Shown here: positions 1 through 7,815 of the stretch, one piece after another
How the letters are laid out: each line of letters begins with the position of its first letter
How positions within the stretch are numbered: the stretch's first letter is position 1
NCBI GenBank assembly: GCA_963729325.1
Contig: CAVSNS010000051.1
Location: 186,001 to 250,000 of the forward strand
Direction: 5' to 3'
Length of the DNA: 64,000 bases
Source: JABCYV01 sp963729325
GTDB lineage: Bacteria > Acidobacteriota > Terriglobia > Terriglobales > Acidobacteriaceae
Made by a program: the position numbers and the translations under genes
The notes under the pieces: model-generated
The model's database searches: none
Told to the model about the DNA's origin: nothing
Seen by the model: only the letters and a program-made list of their open reading frames with translations

Positions 1-51
1 GAGTCATGCTGCCATACAGCGGAGAATCATTCTTAGGTAAGGGAGAACGAT

Positions 52-525
52 ATGCAAAAACTCACCACGTGCTTGTGGTTCGATGGGAAGGCGGAGGAGG
101 CGATGAATTTTTACACCTCCATTTTCAAGGATTCGAAGAAAGGCAAGATCAGTCGTTACGGCGACGGGGCTCCTTTTCCAAAAGCAACCGTGCTGGTCGC
201 TACCTTCGAACTGCTTGGGCGCGACTTTATGGCGCTGAATGGTGGTCCGCAATTCAAGTTCAACGAGGCTATCTCGTTCGTTGTGAATTGTGAAACGCAG
301 AAAGAAATCGACGAGTTCTGGGAGAAACTCTCGGCAGGCGGACACAAGGTACAGTGCGGCTGGCTGAAAGACAAGTATGGCGTCTCCTGGCAGATCGTTC
401 CCACGATTTTGGCGGGGCTGATGTCTGACAAAGACGCCACCAAAACCCAAAGGGTGATGCAAGCCTTGATGCAGATGACAAAACTCGACATTCAAAAGCT
501 GAAGCAGGCATATGACGGGAAATAG
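52..525 (+). CDS. VOC-superfamily protein, PhnB/3-demethylubiquinone methyltransferase-like
   Basis: A 157-residue soluble protein of the glyoxalase/VOC fold. It opens with the PhnB-type signature MQKLTTCLWFDGKAEEAMNFY, and its second half has the typical stretch LKDKYGVSWQIVP. The C-terminal tail (TKTQRVMQALMQM) is the usual ending of this subfamily. A GGGAG ribosome site (41-45) sits six bases before the ATG. It leads a run of four small same-strand genes (VOC, YciI, VOC, unknown), each with its own ribosome site. The family has no fixed reaction, so the substrate is unknown. Family call is firm; function is open. Confidence 0.88.
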   Translation: MQKLTTCLWFDGKAEEAMNFYTSIFKDSKKGKISRYGDGAPFPKATVLVATFELLGRDFMALNGGPQFKFNEAISFVVNCETQKEIDEFWEKLSAGGHKVQCGWLKDKYGVSWQIVPTILAGLMSDKDATKTQRVMQALMQMTKLDIQKLKQAYDGK

Positions 526-623
526 ATTTGTGGCATCCGTCGATTTGGTGAGTTCTCATTCGACTTAACAGCAGAGAGAAAGCTGAAGCACTCAATTCAA
601 AGAGTAATAAGGAGCAAGGACAA

Positions 624-1040
624 ATGCGATACATGATGATTGTGAAAGCGACCAGGGACTCCGAAGCCGGCGCCCCTCCTAACCCTGAGCTGATGACTGC
701 CATCGCGAAACTGGCCGAGGACGCAAGCAAGCGCGGCGTGATGGTAGGCGCCGGAGGGCTCCAGCCGAGTTCGCGGGGAACCCGCATCCGCGTGTCAGGC
801 GGAAAAACATCCGTCATCGACGGCCCCTTTGCCGAAACGAAGGAACTGGTCGGCGGCTACGCAATTTTCGATCTGAAATCGAAAGAAGAGGCGATCCAGA
901 TCGGGACTCACTTTATGCAGATCCACGGCGACATCCTTGGACCGTCCTACCAAGGGGAGCTCGAAATTCGTCCGATGTTCGTTGACGGCGAATGCCCCGA
1001 AACAGGGGTAAAGGCCGGAGCTATGAGTTCAACCAACTGA
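624..1040 (+). CDS. YciI/YCII-related (DGPF-domain) protein
   Basis: A 138-residue protein beginning MRYMMIVKAT, the common start of DGPF/YCII proteins, with the diagnostic DGPFAETKE motif near residues 71-79 followed by LVGGYAIFDL. The fold is a ferredoxin-like dimer related to YciI. These proteins are often encoded near VOC proteins and ECF sigma factors, as here, but their reaction is not settled. GGAG (611-614) and AGGA (617-620) precede the ATG. The next gene starts 18 bases downstream, so co-transcription is likely. It is a full-length family member. Confidence 0.88.
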   Translation: MRYMMIVKATRDSEAGAPPNPELMTAIAKLAEDASKRGVMVGAGGLQPSSRGTRIRVSGGKTSVIDGPFAETKELVGGYAIFDLKSKEEAIQIGTHFMQIHGDILGPSYQGELEIRPMFVDGECPETGVKAGAMSSTN

Positions 1041-1057
1041 TTAGGGGGAAGTACACT

Positions 1058-1474
1058 ATGCAATTGAATTCTTATCTTCACTTCAACGGGCAATGCGAAG
1101 AAGCTTTTAAGTTCTATGAGAAATGCCTCGGCGGCAAAATTGACGGCTTGTTTCGTTACGAGGCCGCTCCGGGAACGGAGGGGCAGAGAGTGCCCCCCGA
1201 CTGGCGCAACAAGATCATGCATGCTCGCATGACGGTGGGCGAACAGGTCTTGATGGGTATGGACGCACCTTCAGAGCGCTTCCACAAACCGCAAGGTTTC
1301 CACGTGAACATCGCTGCCAACGACGTAGCCCAGGGAAAGAAACTCTTCGATGCGTTGTCAGAGAAAGGCAACGTCGTCATGCCCTTTGGGCCGACGTTCT
1401 GGGCGGCAGGTTTTGGCATGTTCACAGATCGCTTCGGCATACCGTGGATGGTCAACAGCGAGAATGGTGCCTAA
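1058..1474 (+). CDS. VOC-superfamily protein (PhnB-like)
   Basis: This 138-residue VOC protein starts MQLNSYLHFNGQCEEAFKFY and ends with TDRFGIPWMVN, the hallmark ends of PhnB-like glyoxalase-fold proteins. The reading frame is open further upstream to 992 inside the preceding gene. The ATG at 1058 is preferred because an AGGGGGA ribosome site (1043-1049) lies just before it and homology begins there. It is the second VOC protein in this small cluster and only distantly similar to the first, so it is not a recent duplicate. Substrate unknown. Confidence 0.87.
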   Translation: MQLNSYLHFNGQCEEAFKFYEKCLGGKIDGLFRYEAAPGTEGQRVPPDWRNKIMHARMTVGEQVLMGMDAPSERFHKPQGFHVNIAANDVAQGKKLFDALSEKGNVVMPFGPTFWAAGFGMFTDRFGIPWMVNSENGA

Positions 1475-1571
1475 CATTTCTCTCGAATGTAGTGTCGGAA
1501 AAATGAATTTGGAAATTCAACGTAGTCGATCCATAAACAGTAATAGAAAATTCAAAAGGAGAACGACGATC

Positions 1572-2033
1572 ATGGCAACAACACCTACACACGAACAAGC
1601 ACAACTACACTTGCAGGTCTATGAACAGCGCCGAGAAGCCCGCCTCCGCCAGGCACGTGACTGGTTCTTCAAGAACTGTTTCGCGGACAACTGGAACGAT
1701 GCGATGCGGATCACTGCTCCAGGAACAGAAGGCGGCACTAATTTCATGATGGTAGTCGGCTATTGGGAGCAAGCCTGCGCGTTGCTGAACTATGGCCTGC
1801 TGCACGATGATCTGTTCTTCGAAACCAGTGGCGAATTCTTCGGCGTCTGGGAACAAATCAAGCCGACCATTGCCGAAGGACGGGAACAATGGGCCAACAA
1901 ACAATTCCTCGCCCATATGGAAAAAGCCGCACAACGCTTTGAGACTTGGATGGAGAAACGCTCCCCGGGCCACATCGCCAAAATGCGCGAGTTCATGAAG
2001 CAGATGCGGCCTCAGCAGGAAAAAGCCGCTTAA
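1572..2033 (+). CDS. conserved hypothetical protein, helical
   Basis: About 153 residues, predicted mostly helical and soluble, with no signal peptide. The frame stays open upstream to 1350 within the previous gene. The ATG at 1572 is chosen because it follows an AAAGGAG site (about 1555-1561) at good spacing and the upstream stretch is low-quality sequence antisense to coding. Notable features are aromatic-rich helices (WFFKNCFADNWND) and a basic C-terminus. No catalytic motif was recognised. It is the last gene of the VOC/YciI cluster; function unknown. Confidence 0.7.
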   Translation: MATTPTHEQAQLHLQVYEQRREARLRQARDWFFKNCFADNWNDAMRITAPGTEGGTNFMMVVGYWEQACALLNYGLLHDDLFFETSGEFFGVWEQIKPTIAEGREQWANKQFLAHMEKAAQRFETWMEKRSPGHIAKMREFMKQMRPQQEKAA

Positions 2034-2163
2034 AGCCTGATCCGGGTACCAGTACAGCGAGCGAGCCTGTGACCGCCGGTTGCGGGGCAGGCTCGTATTG
2101 AGCGACATCCCAGACTCGACAGAAAATGTCCCGATTCGGAATCCCATACATAGGGAGCAAACA

Positions 2164-2886
2164 ATGAAAGCGAAGATGGCGGCGACAATCGCATTGGTAG
2201 CTTTCGCACTGGTTGTCGTGTTAGGCGCGTGGTGGCAGGCACGAGCACAGGACAACAAAGTGCCATATCCGAGCAAGGCCCCAATTGATCAATACCTCAT
2301 GGCGGATCGAAACGCCGAGATTGCCATGGCACGTAGCGCGGCGCCGGAGGTCATAGCGCGCGATGCCCAAGTCTTAGTTCTGGCACGACATGGCTACGAA
2401 ACCGCAGTCGAAGGCAAGAATGGTTTCGTGTGTCTCGTCGAGCGATCATGGATGTCTCCATTTGACTCCCCGGAGTTCTGGAACCCCAAGCTGCGGGGTC
2501 CGATCTGCTTCAATCGGCCAGCCGCGCGATCGGTCCTGCCACTCACTTTCAAAAGGACGGATTTGGTATTAGCTGGACTGTCCAAAGCTCAAATCATCGA
2601 CGGCATCAAGACGTTCATCAAGCAAGAACTGCCGCCCCTGGAGCCTGGCGGGATGACCTACATGATGTCGAAACAGGGGTACCTTGCAGACGACGGCGGG
2701 CACTGGCTCCCCCATCTGATGTTTTATGTTCCGCAAACCGACGGTCTGACTTGGGGTGCAGACGTGCCCGGATCCCCCGTTTTGCTGAGTCAACAATTTC
2801 ATGGTGCTCCGGAGCCAATCACTGTGTTCATGATTCCGGTGCGTAGATGGTCGGACGGAACGGCTGCGGCGACGGATGCGCACTGA
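2164..2886 (+). CDS. secreted protein of unknown function
   Basis: About 240 residues with a clear N-terminal signal: MKAKMAATIALVAF, a hydrophobic core, then an ARAQD cleavage region near residue 30. The mature part has Trp/Pro-rich segments (SPFDSPEFWNPKLRG) and a single cysteine pair (VCLVE, ICFNR) that could form a disulfide. AGGGAG (2152-2157) precedes the ATG, which is preferred over an open upstream extension to 2080. No enzyme motif recognised. It is an exported protein, periplasmic or surface; its role cannot be inferred from neighbours. Confidence 0.75.
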   Translation: MKAKMAATIALVAFALVVVLGAWWQARAQDNKVPYPSKAPIDQYLMADRNAEIAMARSAAPEVIARDAQVLVLARHGYETAVEGKNGFVCLVERSWMSPFDSPEFWNPKLRGPICFNRPAARSVLPLTFKRTDLVLAGLSKAQIIDGIKTFIKQELPPLEPGGMTYMMSKQGYLADDGGHWLPHLMFYVPQTDGLTWGADVPGSPVLLSQQFHGAPEPITVFMIPVRRWSDGTAAATDAH

Positions 2887-2896
2887 CGTCCGAGAT

Positions 2897-3640
2897 CTAC
2901 GTCATATGCACATCAAACAATGCCAGCCAATACTGAAGGGATTGCAGGGCAAAGCCGCAGAGGATGAGTGCGATGCCGAAGGCTCCGAGCCGCCGCTCGG
3001 GCAGGTTGTCAGCGTAGAACTCGATGTAAGGGTTCACTGTCGCCCCGACGCCGGTGACGATGCCAGTTACCAGTCCGACGCGAATGGCGAAAGACCAGGC
3101 ATGGTCGATGTGATGAACGAAGGCGCTACAGACAAGCGCGGTCGCAATGTAGCCTATGGTGCGGACGACCGTACCCCAGAACTGGCGCCGCGTAAGCCGT
3201 GGCCGACGAGAGGCTACGTAGTCAATGTCCGGACGCATGCCGCGAGTGTAAGCAACCACCTGGCCGACGGTGATGAGAACGGCAAAGGCGACTGCAAACC
3301 CAAGACCCAACGTACGGTAAAGTCCAACGCCGAAGGCCAATCCGCGAATGGCGGAGAACAGTCCTTCCCAGGGCAACGAATAGTGATTCAGCCCGCGCGC
3401 GGTTCGATTGAGTTCGATAGCAATGGTGATGCCGGAGCCAATTCCGGAAGCAATTCCGAAGAAGAGACCAAGGCCAATGCCGTATCCGACACCGAAGACG
3501 ATCGAGTACGTCACCGCCCGGGTAAGCAGTCGCAGCGGCCCATGTTGGCCGCCCAGCAAGTCATACGCCAGATACAAGCTTCCGAGCACGTCGAGACAGG
3601 TGCCGGCAATGCTGATGGCGGCGACGGTATGATGGTCCAT
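2897..3640 (-). CDS. polytopic membrane protein of unknown function
   Basis: A 247-residue integral membrane protein with about six or seven hydrophobic segments, several of them glycine-rich (GVGYGIGLGLFFGIASGIGSG, roughly residues 51-70). A polar loop carries RRPRLTRRQFWG. It is read from the minus strand and starts 27 bases from the divergent lipoprotein gene at 3668, so the promoters would have to overlap the genes. The plus strand across it is also open, but the membrane-type composition is convincing only on the minus strand. No family recognised. Confidence 0.68.
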   Translation of the reverse strand: MDHHTVAAISIAGTCLDVLGSLYLAYDLLGGQHGPLRLLTRAVTYSIVFGVGYGIGLGLFFGIASGIGSGITIAIELNRTARGLNHYSLPWEGLFSAIRGLAFGVGLYRTLGLGFAVAFAVLITVGQVVAYTRGMRPDIDYVASRRPRLTRRQFWGTVVRTIGYIATALVCSAFVHHIDHAWSFAIRVGLVTGIVTGVGATVNPYIEFYADNLPERRLGAFGIALILCGFALQSLQYWLALFDVHMT

Positions 3641-3667
3641 CGGATAGATTGTAGAGGCAATGCTTTA

Positions 3668-4258
3668 ATGCGCAGGTGTCCGACTTTATTCGTCATTGCA
3701 ATTCTGTGTCTGAGTGGATGCACGCGGAAGGGAGCCAGCGTGGAGAGCTCATCTGAGGTGGAGCATACTATCGTGACTCTTCGCGCCGCGTATGCGGCAT
3801 TCAACCGCGGTGATATTGAGGCGGCAGTGCAAGCGCTGGACGCGCACATCGAATGGACAGAACCGCCAGAATTTCCCGGCGGCGGCACGTATCACGGACG
3901 TGAAGGTGCAAAACAATACCTGGCACAATCACGGGCAGCCTGGGCACAAGTTATCAGCGAACCGGTGCAATTCATCCCCTCGGGCGACCGGATCGTGGTG
4001 TTTGTTCACGCCCGAGTGCGTCCCAAGGACAGCCGTGAGTGGCAAGAGGTGAATCTCGCCGATGTCTATACATTTCGTGGCGGAAAAGCGGTGGCGATGC
4101 GGGCATTCGCCGACCGGCAAGAGGCGTTGAAGTGGGTTGGGTTGAAGGGATCAGCCTCGCTGAGAATAGTTGTTATGGCGCGACACGCGAAGCAGCGGCA
4201 CTGGGAGGGGCACCGGCTTCGGCAACGCGTAGCGTCATCGGCTGAATATTTCGAGTAG
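3668..4258 (+). CDS. SnoaL/NTF2-like lipoprotein
   Basis: About 196 residues. MRRCPTLFVIAILCLSGC is a lipoprotein signal with a lipobox ending at Cys18, so the product should be membrane-anchored outside the cytoplasm. Residues about 30-140 form a SnoaL-like NTF2 domain: AAYAAFNRGDIEAAVQAL, then TYHGREGAKQYL and AFADRQEALKW. The frame is open upstream to 2876, but that part is antisense to the membrane protein gene. The C-terminus after KWVGLKG is unlike the family and runs into the end of the convergent toxin gene (overlap 4235-4258). Ligand or reaction unknown. Confidence 0.78.
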   Translation: MRRCPTLFVIAILCLSGCTRKGASVESSSEVEHTIVTLRAAYAAFNRGDIEAAVQALDAHIEWTEPPEFPGGGTYHGREGAKQYLAQSRAAWAQVISEPVQFIPSGDRIVVFVHARVRPKDSREWQEVNLADVYTFRGGKAVAMRAFADRQEALKWVGLKGSASLRIVVMARHAKQRHWEGHRLRQRVASSAEYFE

Positions 4259-4573
4259 AACGGCGGAGGTTTGTTGGGCTGTGCTTGGCGAAACCGTTCC
4301 GAGTTTCCGGACCAGTCGGTGCCTATCAACTGCACGCAGCTGATCCAGGGCGGCCTGACCGGATTTTCCTTGAAAGCGCAGTGGTACGCGCGTGGGGTAA
4401 GGACGCATGGTCGTGGTCATCGGCACAACAATGACAGTCTGCAAATACCGGTTCATCTCGTCGGGCGAAACCACCAGGCATGGCCTGGTCTTCTGTATTT
4501 CAGCACCATGGGTAGGATCGAGCGACACCAACCAAACTTCATCGCGGCGCGGAGCCCGGTTCACCACCGCCAC
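4235..4573 (-). CDS. mazF: MazF/PemK-family mRNA interferase toxin
   Basis: A 112-residue type II toxin of the MazF/PemK family, which cleaves RNA ribosome-independently. Family signatures are RRDEVWLVSLDPTHGAEIQK, TRPCLVVSPDEMN and VIVVPMTTTMRPYP, with the conserved Arg and Thr of the active face. The start is GTG, overlapping the end of the antitoxin gene by 13 bases, which implies translational coupling with antitoxin made first. Its 3' end overlaps the convergent lipoprotein gene by 24 bases. The symbol is at family level only. Confidence 0.9.
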   Translation of the reverse strand: MAVVNRAPRRDEVWLVSLDPTHGAEIQKTRPCLVVSPDEMNRYLQTVIVVPMTTTMRPYPTRVPLRFQGKSGQAALDQLRAVDRHRLVRKLGTVSPSTAQQTSAVLLEIFSR

Positions 4574-4809
4574 TCCTTGCGATCAAACTGGTTCGCGCTC
4601 GCTGTCCCAAGCAGAAGTTCATCTTCCACAGGACCGGCAGCACGAAACTTTTCTTCCCATCCCTCGCGGGGCACGCGCTCGGGCGAAATGATGAGACACT
4701 CGTTTTCAATCCGAAGGTCCACCTCATCGCCAAAGCCACACTGCTCAATGAGGGGCTTAGGAATGCGAATACCGCGCGAGTTTCCGATGCGGACCAGTTC
4801 GGTTTTCAT
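4561..4809 (-). CDS. mazE: MazE/AbrB-type antitoxin
   Basis: An 82-residue antitoxin with an N-terminal SpoVT/AbrB swapped-hairpin DNA-binding domain: MKTELVRIGNSRGIRIPKPL, then FGDEVDLRIEN. The C-terminal acidic and Trp-rich tail (about residues 45-82) would wrap and neutralise MazF. It lies directly upstream of the toxin and overlaps it. Two adjacent palindromes just upstream (4825-4849) fit autoregulation by the MazE-MazF complex, which is standard in this family. Family and pairing are strong; activity is not shown. Confidence 0.9.
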   Translation of the reverse strand: MKTELVRIGNSRGIRIPKPLIEQCGFGDEVDLRIENECLIISPERVPREGWEEKFRAAGPVEDELLLGTASANQFDRKEWRW

Positions 4810-4824
4810 GGATGTCCCACGTAA

Positions 4825-4849
4825 TTACATTGTAACCACAAAGTGGTTA
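4825..4849. promoter_or_regulatory. probable autoregulatory operator of the mazEF pair
   Basis: Two overlapping palindromes lie 16-40 bases upstream of the antitoxin start. One is the 11-base TTACATTGTAA (4825-4835). The other has perfect 7-base arms TAACCAC and GTGGTTA around a 3-base spacer (4833-4849). AbrB-type antitoxins bind such dyads to repress their own operon. The dyads are seen directly; their role is inferred from position. Confidence 0.65.
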
Positions 4850-4931
4850 AATGACCAGTCCGGAACTGCAGAGCTCCCGCCCCGCTTCCGAACGGACGCT
4901 GCAAAGGGGCGATTAGGAGAAACGTGGGAGG

Positions 4932-4949
4932 GCACGGTTTCAACCGTGC
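4932..4949. repeat. short intergenic palindrome (REP-like)
   Basis: GCACGGTTTCAACCGTGC, a hairpin-forming palindrome in the 230-base gap between mazE and the BNR gene. It belongs to the same visible class as the palindromes at 6303-6322, 6436-6455 and 36165-36180, all of the form stem-TTTAG/TGAAG/TTTCAA-stem. Confidence 0.6.
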
Positions 4950-5057
4950 TGTTTTGAATGGTATAACGATCGGGCTTTAGCCCCTGGGGGTCGCACGTCG
5001 GCAGCCAGGCGATCTTGGATTTAAAACGCAATAATTATGATTTCGGGAGGAATAAGC

Positions 5058-6230
5058 ATGAGTAAAGTCCGCGTTCTAGTAGGTACCCGCAAAGGCGCAT
5101 TCATCCTAACCGCAGACGGCAAGCGTGACAAATGGGACGTCGGCGGCCCGCATTTTGCGGGCTGGGAGATCTATCACCTCAAAGGTTCACCTGCCGACCC
5201 CAACCGGATTTACGCCTCGCAGACCAGCGGATGGTTCGGACAGATCATTCAGCGCTCCGACGACGGCGGCAAGACCTGGCATCAGCCGGGAACGCCCGCC
5301 GGTCAGCCGGCCGCGCCTGGTCCTCCGAAGAGCGAGAGCAACAAGTTCGCCTACGACGCGGCCGCGAAGCCGCTGACCACGCATCAGTGGTACGACGGCA
5401 CGCAGCATCCCTGGGAGTTCAAGCGGGTGTGGCATCTGGAGCCGTCGCTCACCGATCCCAACACGGTTTACGCTGGCGTGGAGGACGCCGCCATCTTTCG
5501 CTCAACCGACGGCGGCCAGAACTGGAAGGAACTCCCCGGCCTGCGCGGCCACGGGACTGGCCCCAAGTGGCAGCCGGGCGCGGGCGGCATGTGCCTGCAC
5601 ACAATCATTCTTGATCCCAGCAATCCGCAACGGATGTGGATCGCCATCTCGGCTGCGGGCGCTTTCCGCACCGACGACGGCGGAAAGAGCTGGAAGCCGA
5701 TCAACCGTGGACTGAGGTCTGAACACATCCCCGATCCGGTTGCTGAGGTCGGCCACTGCGTGCACCACATCGCCATGAACCCGAAGCGCCCGGGGGTGCT
5801 CTTCATGCAAAAGCATTGGGACGTGATGCGCTCGGACGACGCCGGCGACAACTGGAAAGACGTCGGCGGCTCCCTGCCCACCGACTTCGGCTTCGCCATA
5901 GACGTGCACGCGCACGAGCCGGAGACGATCTACGTTGTCCCCATCAAGAGCGATTCCGAGCACTACGTACACGAGGGCAAGCTGCGGGTCTTCCGCAGCC
6001 GCACCGGAGGCAACGAGTGGGAGGCGCTCACCAAAGGTCTGCCGCAAAAAGACTGCTACGTGAACGTATTGCGCGACGCCATGGCCGTCGACTCTTTGGA
6101 TAAGTGCGGAATTTATTTCGGGACCAGCGGCGGACAGGTGTATGCGTCGCCCGATGCGGGGGATAGCTGGAATCCGATTGTGCGGGATCTGCCGGCGGTG
6201 CTGTCGGTCGAGGTGCAGACGCTAGCTTAA
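5058..6230 (+). CDS. BNR/sortilin-like beta-propeller protein (exo-alpha-sialidase-like fold)
   Basis: A 390-residue repeat protein with at least five BNR/Asp-box motifs of the form SxDxGxxW: RSDDGGKTW, RSTDGGQNW, RTDDGGKSW, RSDDAGDNW and SPDAGDSW. This predicts a six- or seven-bladed beta-propeller. It begins MSKVRVLVGTRKGAFIL without a signal peptide, so it is probably cytoplasmic. The ATG at 5058 follows a GGAGG site (about 5045-5049); an in-frame ATG at 5037 precedes that site and is less likely. No glycosidase catalytic set was identified, so hydrolase activity should not be assumed. A MoaD-like gene lies 1.6 kb downstream. Confidence 0.85.
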   Translation: MSKVRVLVGTRKGAFILTADGKRDKWDVGGPHFAGWEIYHLKGSPADPNRIYASQTSGWFGQIIQRSDDGGKTWHQPGTPAGQPAAPGPPKSESNKFAYDAAAKPLTTHQWYDGTQHPWEFKRVWHLEPSLTDPNTVYAGVEDAAIFRSTDGGQNWKELPGLRGHGTGPKWQPGAGGMCLHTIILDPSNPQRMWIAISAAGAFRTDDGGKSWKPINRGLRSEHIPDPVAEVGHCVHHIAMNPKRPGVLFMQKHWDVMRSDDAGDNWKDVGGSLPTDFGFAIDVHAHEPETIYVVPIKSDSEHYVHEGKLRVFRSRTGGNEWEALTKGLPQKDCYVNVLRDAMAVDSLDKCGIYFGTSGGQVYASPDAGDSWNPIVRDLPAVLSVEVQTLA

Positions 6231-6641
6231 CCAGTCAGTTAGGCCGCGGACGCCTCGTCCGGGCAACGACCGAAGCGAGTCAAGGATAGTTAGACGTGGA
6301 AGGGCACGGCTTTAGCCGTGCCGCCAATACCGGAGAAATTGAAGCACGCGCCGGTACGGCGCATCTACCGCGAAGCCGAAACTGCCGTGGTAATTGCGCC
6401 TCGTCGACGCCTAATTCAACTTTAGACACGAATATGGCACGGCTGAAGCCGTGCCCTGATACAAAACGCCGTGGACTGGCTCGACAGGTGCAGCACCAAT
6501 TTCGGCACCACCGGAGAGCAGGTGTACGGCTCCGCCCGATGCGGCCGACAGCTGGAATCGGATTGGGCAGACGCTGGGGTGAGCTGATACAGATGGAGGC
6601 TTTGGTCTTGTTGCCAGAAACCTCGTGGTAACATTCACTCC
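6231..6641. repeat. gene-free gap carrying three palindromic repeat units
   Basis: This 411-base gap has no convincing gene. It holds three hairpins: CGGACGCCTCGTCCG (6247-6261), GGCACGGCTTTAGCCGTGCC (6303-6322) and GGCACGGCTGAAGCCGTGCC (6436-6455). The last is followed directly by CTGATACAAA, and the tail GTGCCCTGATACAAA (6451-6465) recurs exactly at 36179-36193. Apparent open frames here on both strands are repeat sequence. Confidence 0.75.
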
Positions 6642-6872
6642 GTGCCCCACACCGATACCAGTCCTGCGGCGCAGGCTGTCCAGCTTGAGATTCTGCGGGC
6701 AATGTCGGGAGAACAGCGCATCTTGCTGGCGTTTGAGATGAGCTTGTTCGCTCGGGAACTCGCCAGGGAGGGGATCCGGCGCGAGCATCCCGAGTGGCCG
6801 GAAGCGCGCGTCGCGCGAGAGCTGCTGAGGCTGGCATTCTTTCCTGCGCCACTTCCCTCCTGGATTCCATGA
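6642..6872 (+). CDS. small conserved protein, candidate antitoxin partner of the downstream nucleotidyltransferase
   Basis: A 76-residue helical protein with a GTG start. Its core (EQRILLAFEMSLFARELARE, then an IRREHPEWPE segment and VARELLRLAF) resembles the small proteins that precede minimal nucleotidyltransferase-fold genes in many bacteria; the recalled mycobacterial example is the Rv0078B-like antitoxin type. Its TGA overlaps the ATG of the next gene in ATGA (6869-6872), a sign of translational coupling. No other motif is visible. Antitoxin function is inferred from the pairing only. Confidence 0.65.
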   Translation: MPHTDTSPAAQAVQLEILRAMSGEQRILLAFEMSLFARELAREGIRREHPEWPEARVARELLRLAFFPAPLPSWIP

Positions 6873-7438
6873 GTGTATCGGAAGTCCTCAGAAGAATCAG
6901 TGCGGCACTGGATCGTGCCGGAGTTACTTACATGCTCACCGGTTCCTTTGCCAGCGCTCACTACGGTGCCCCGCGATCAACCCTGGATATCGACATCGTG
7001 ATAGCAGCCGATCCCGAACAGCTGCGGACATTCGTGCAGTCGCTTCCCAGTGGCGAATACTATGCTGATTTAGACGCTGCCCTCGAAGCTCACAAATGTG
7101 AGTCCTTGTTTAATGTGATTGATTTGGCCACAGGTTGGAAGATCGACCTGATTGTCCGCAAATCCCGCGCCTTCAGCCGAGAGGAGCTCAGTCGTCGCCA
7201 ATTGGTCAGGGTGCAGGGGCTTCCGCTCTATCTTGCGAGCGCCGAAGATGTAGTCATCGCGAAACTGGAATGGTCAAAGCTAGCGGAATCGCAACGACAG
7301 ATTGAGGATGTGGCGGCGATATTGAGGTTGCGATGGGACTCGTTGGACCAGCCTTACCTTGAGAAATGGATTTCCCAGTTAAACTTAAACGAGGAATGGA
7401 GTAATGCTAAAGGTATTGCTGGAGTTTCTGGGAGGTAA
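6869..7438 (+). CDS. nucleotidyltransferase-fold protein (AbiEii/DUF6036-like)
   Basis: About 189 residues. The N-terminal region has a Pol-beta-like nucleotidyltransferase pattern: LTGSFASAHYG (G-S motif) followed by STLDIDIVIA, where the DID acidic pair would bind metal. Further on is WKIDLIVRKS, with a third acidic residue. The C-terminal part (SAEDVVIAKLEWSKLAESQRQIEDV) matches the helical half of AbiEii/AbiGii-like and DUF6036 proteins. The ATG at 6869 overlaps the upstream stop. The family includes toxins of toxin-antitoxin and abortive-infection pairs; whether this copy is a toxin is unproved. Confidence 0.78.
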   Translation: MSVSEVLRRISAALDRAGVTYMLTGSFASAHYGAPRSTLDIDIVIAADPEQLRTFVQSLPSGEYYADLDAALEAHKCESLFNVIDLATGWKIDLIVRKSRAFSREELSRRQLVRVQGLPLYLASAEDVVIAKLEWSKLAESQRQIEDVAAILRLRWDSLDQPYLEKWISQLNLNEEWSNAKGIAGVSGR

Positions 7439-7444
7439 TGAGCT

Positions 7445-7813
7445 TTGCCGACAGCAACGAAGAAGACCGCGGCTTCCAGCGAAAAAGCCGAGCTGTACGA
7501 TAAGCTGATTTCGACCGTCCCTAGGCTTGAACGCAAGGGCGCCGCCAATCCCTATACTGCAGTAAATGGCAACATGCTCACTCTTCTCCATCAATCAAGC
7601 ACGTTGGCCATCCGGCTTCCTGAGGACAAGCGGCAGGAGTTTCTGAAGAAATACAAGACGACGCTCTTTGAGGCCTATGGCGCTGTGATGAAGGAATATG
7701 TCACGGTTCCTGACGCAGTGTTGAAAAACACGAAGGAGTTAAAGAAGTATCTCGAATTCAGCTACGAATACGCCAAGATACTAAAGCCGAAGCCGAGCAG
7801 GAAGAAATCCTGA
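7445..7813 (+). CDS. conserved small protein, possibly TfoX/YjbR-like
   Basis: A 122-residue soluble protein with a lysine-rich start and end (KKTAASSEK, KPKPSRKKS). The centre reads ANPYTAVNGNMLTLL, then LAIRLPEDKRQEFLKKY and EYVTVPDAVL, reminiscent of TfoX N-terminal or YjbR-like folds. That assignment is tentative. It uses a TTG start at 7445, supported by GGAGGT (7430-7435) nine bases upstream; no in-frame ATG is available at the N-terminus. The MoaD-like gene begins two bases after its stop, so the two are probably co-translated. Confidence 0.7.
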   Translation: MPTATKKTAASSEKAELYDKLISTVPRLERKGAANPYTAVNGNMLTLLHQSSTLAIRLPEDKRQEFLKKYKTTLFEAYGAVMKEYVTVPDAVLKNTKELKKYLEFSYEYAKILKPKPSRKKS

Positions 7814-7815
7814 TT

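Noticed and set aside
2876..3667. First 264 codons of a long plus-strand frame reaching 4258
   Set aside because: It is antisense to a membrane-type minus-strand gene and has random, charged composition; the lipoprotein signal at 3668 is the natural start.
4271..4957. Plus-strand frame of 228 codons across the toxin-antitoxin genes
   Set aside because: Antisense to mazE and mazF, whose motifs are unambiguous.
5058..6230. Calling the BNR protein a true sialidase
   Set aside because: Asp-box repeats alone do not show activity, and no sialidase arginine triad or nucleophile was identified.
6280..6870. Minus-strand 196-codon frame
   Set aside because: It covers palindromic repeats and the antisense of the small protein at 6642; composition is not protein-like.
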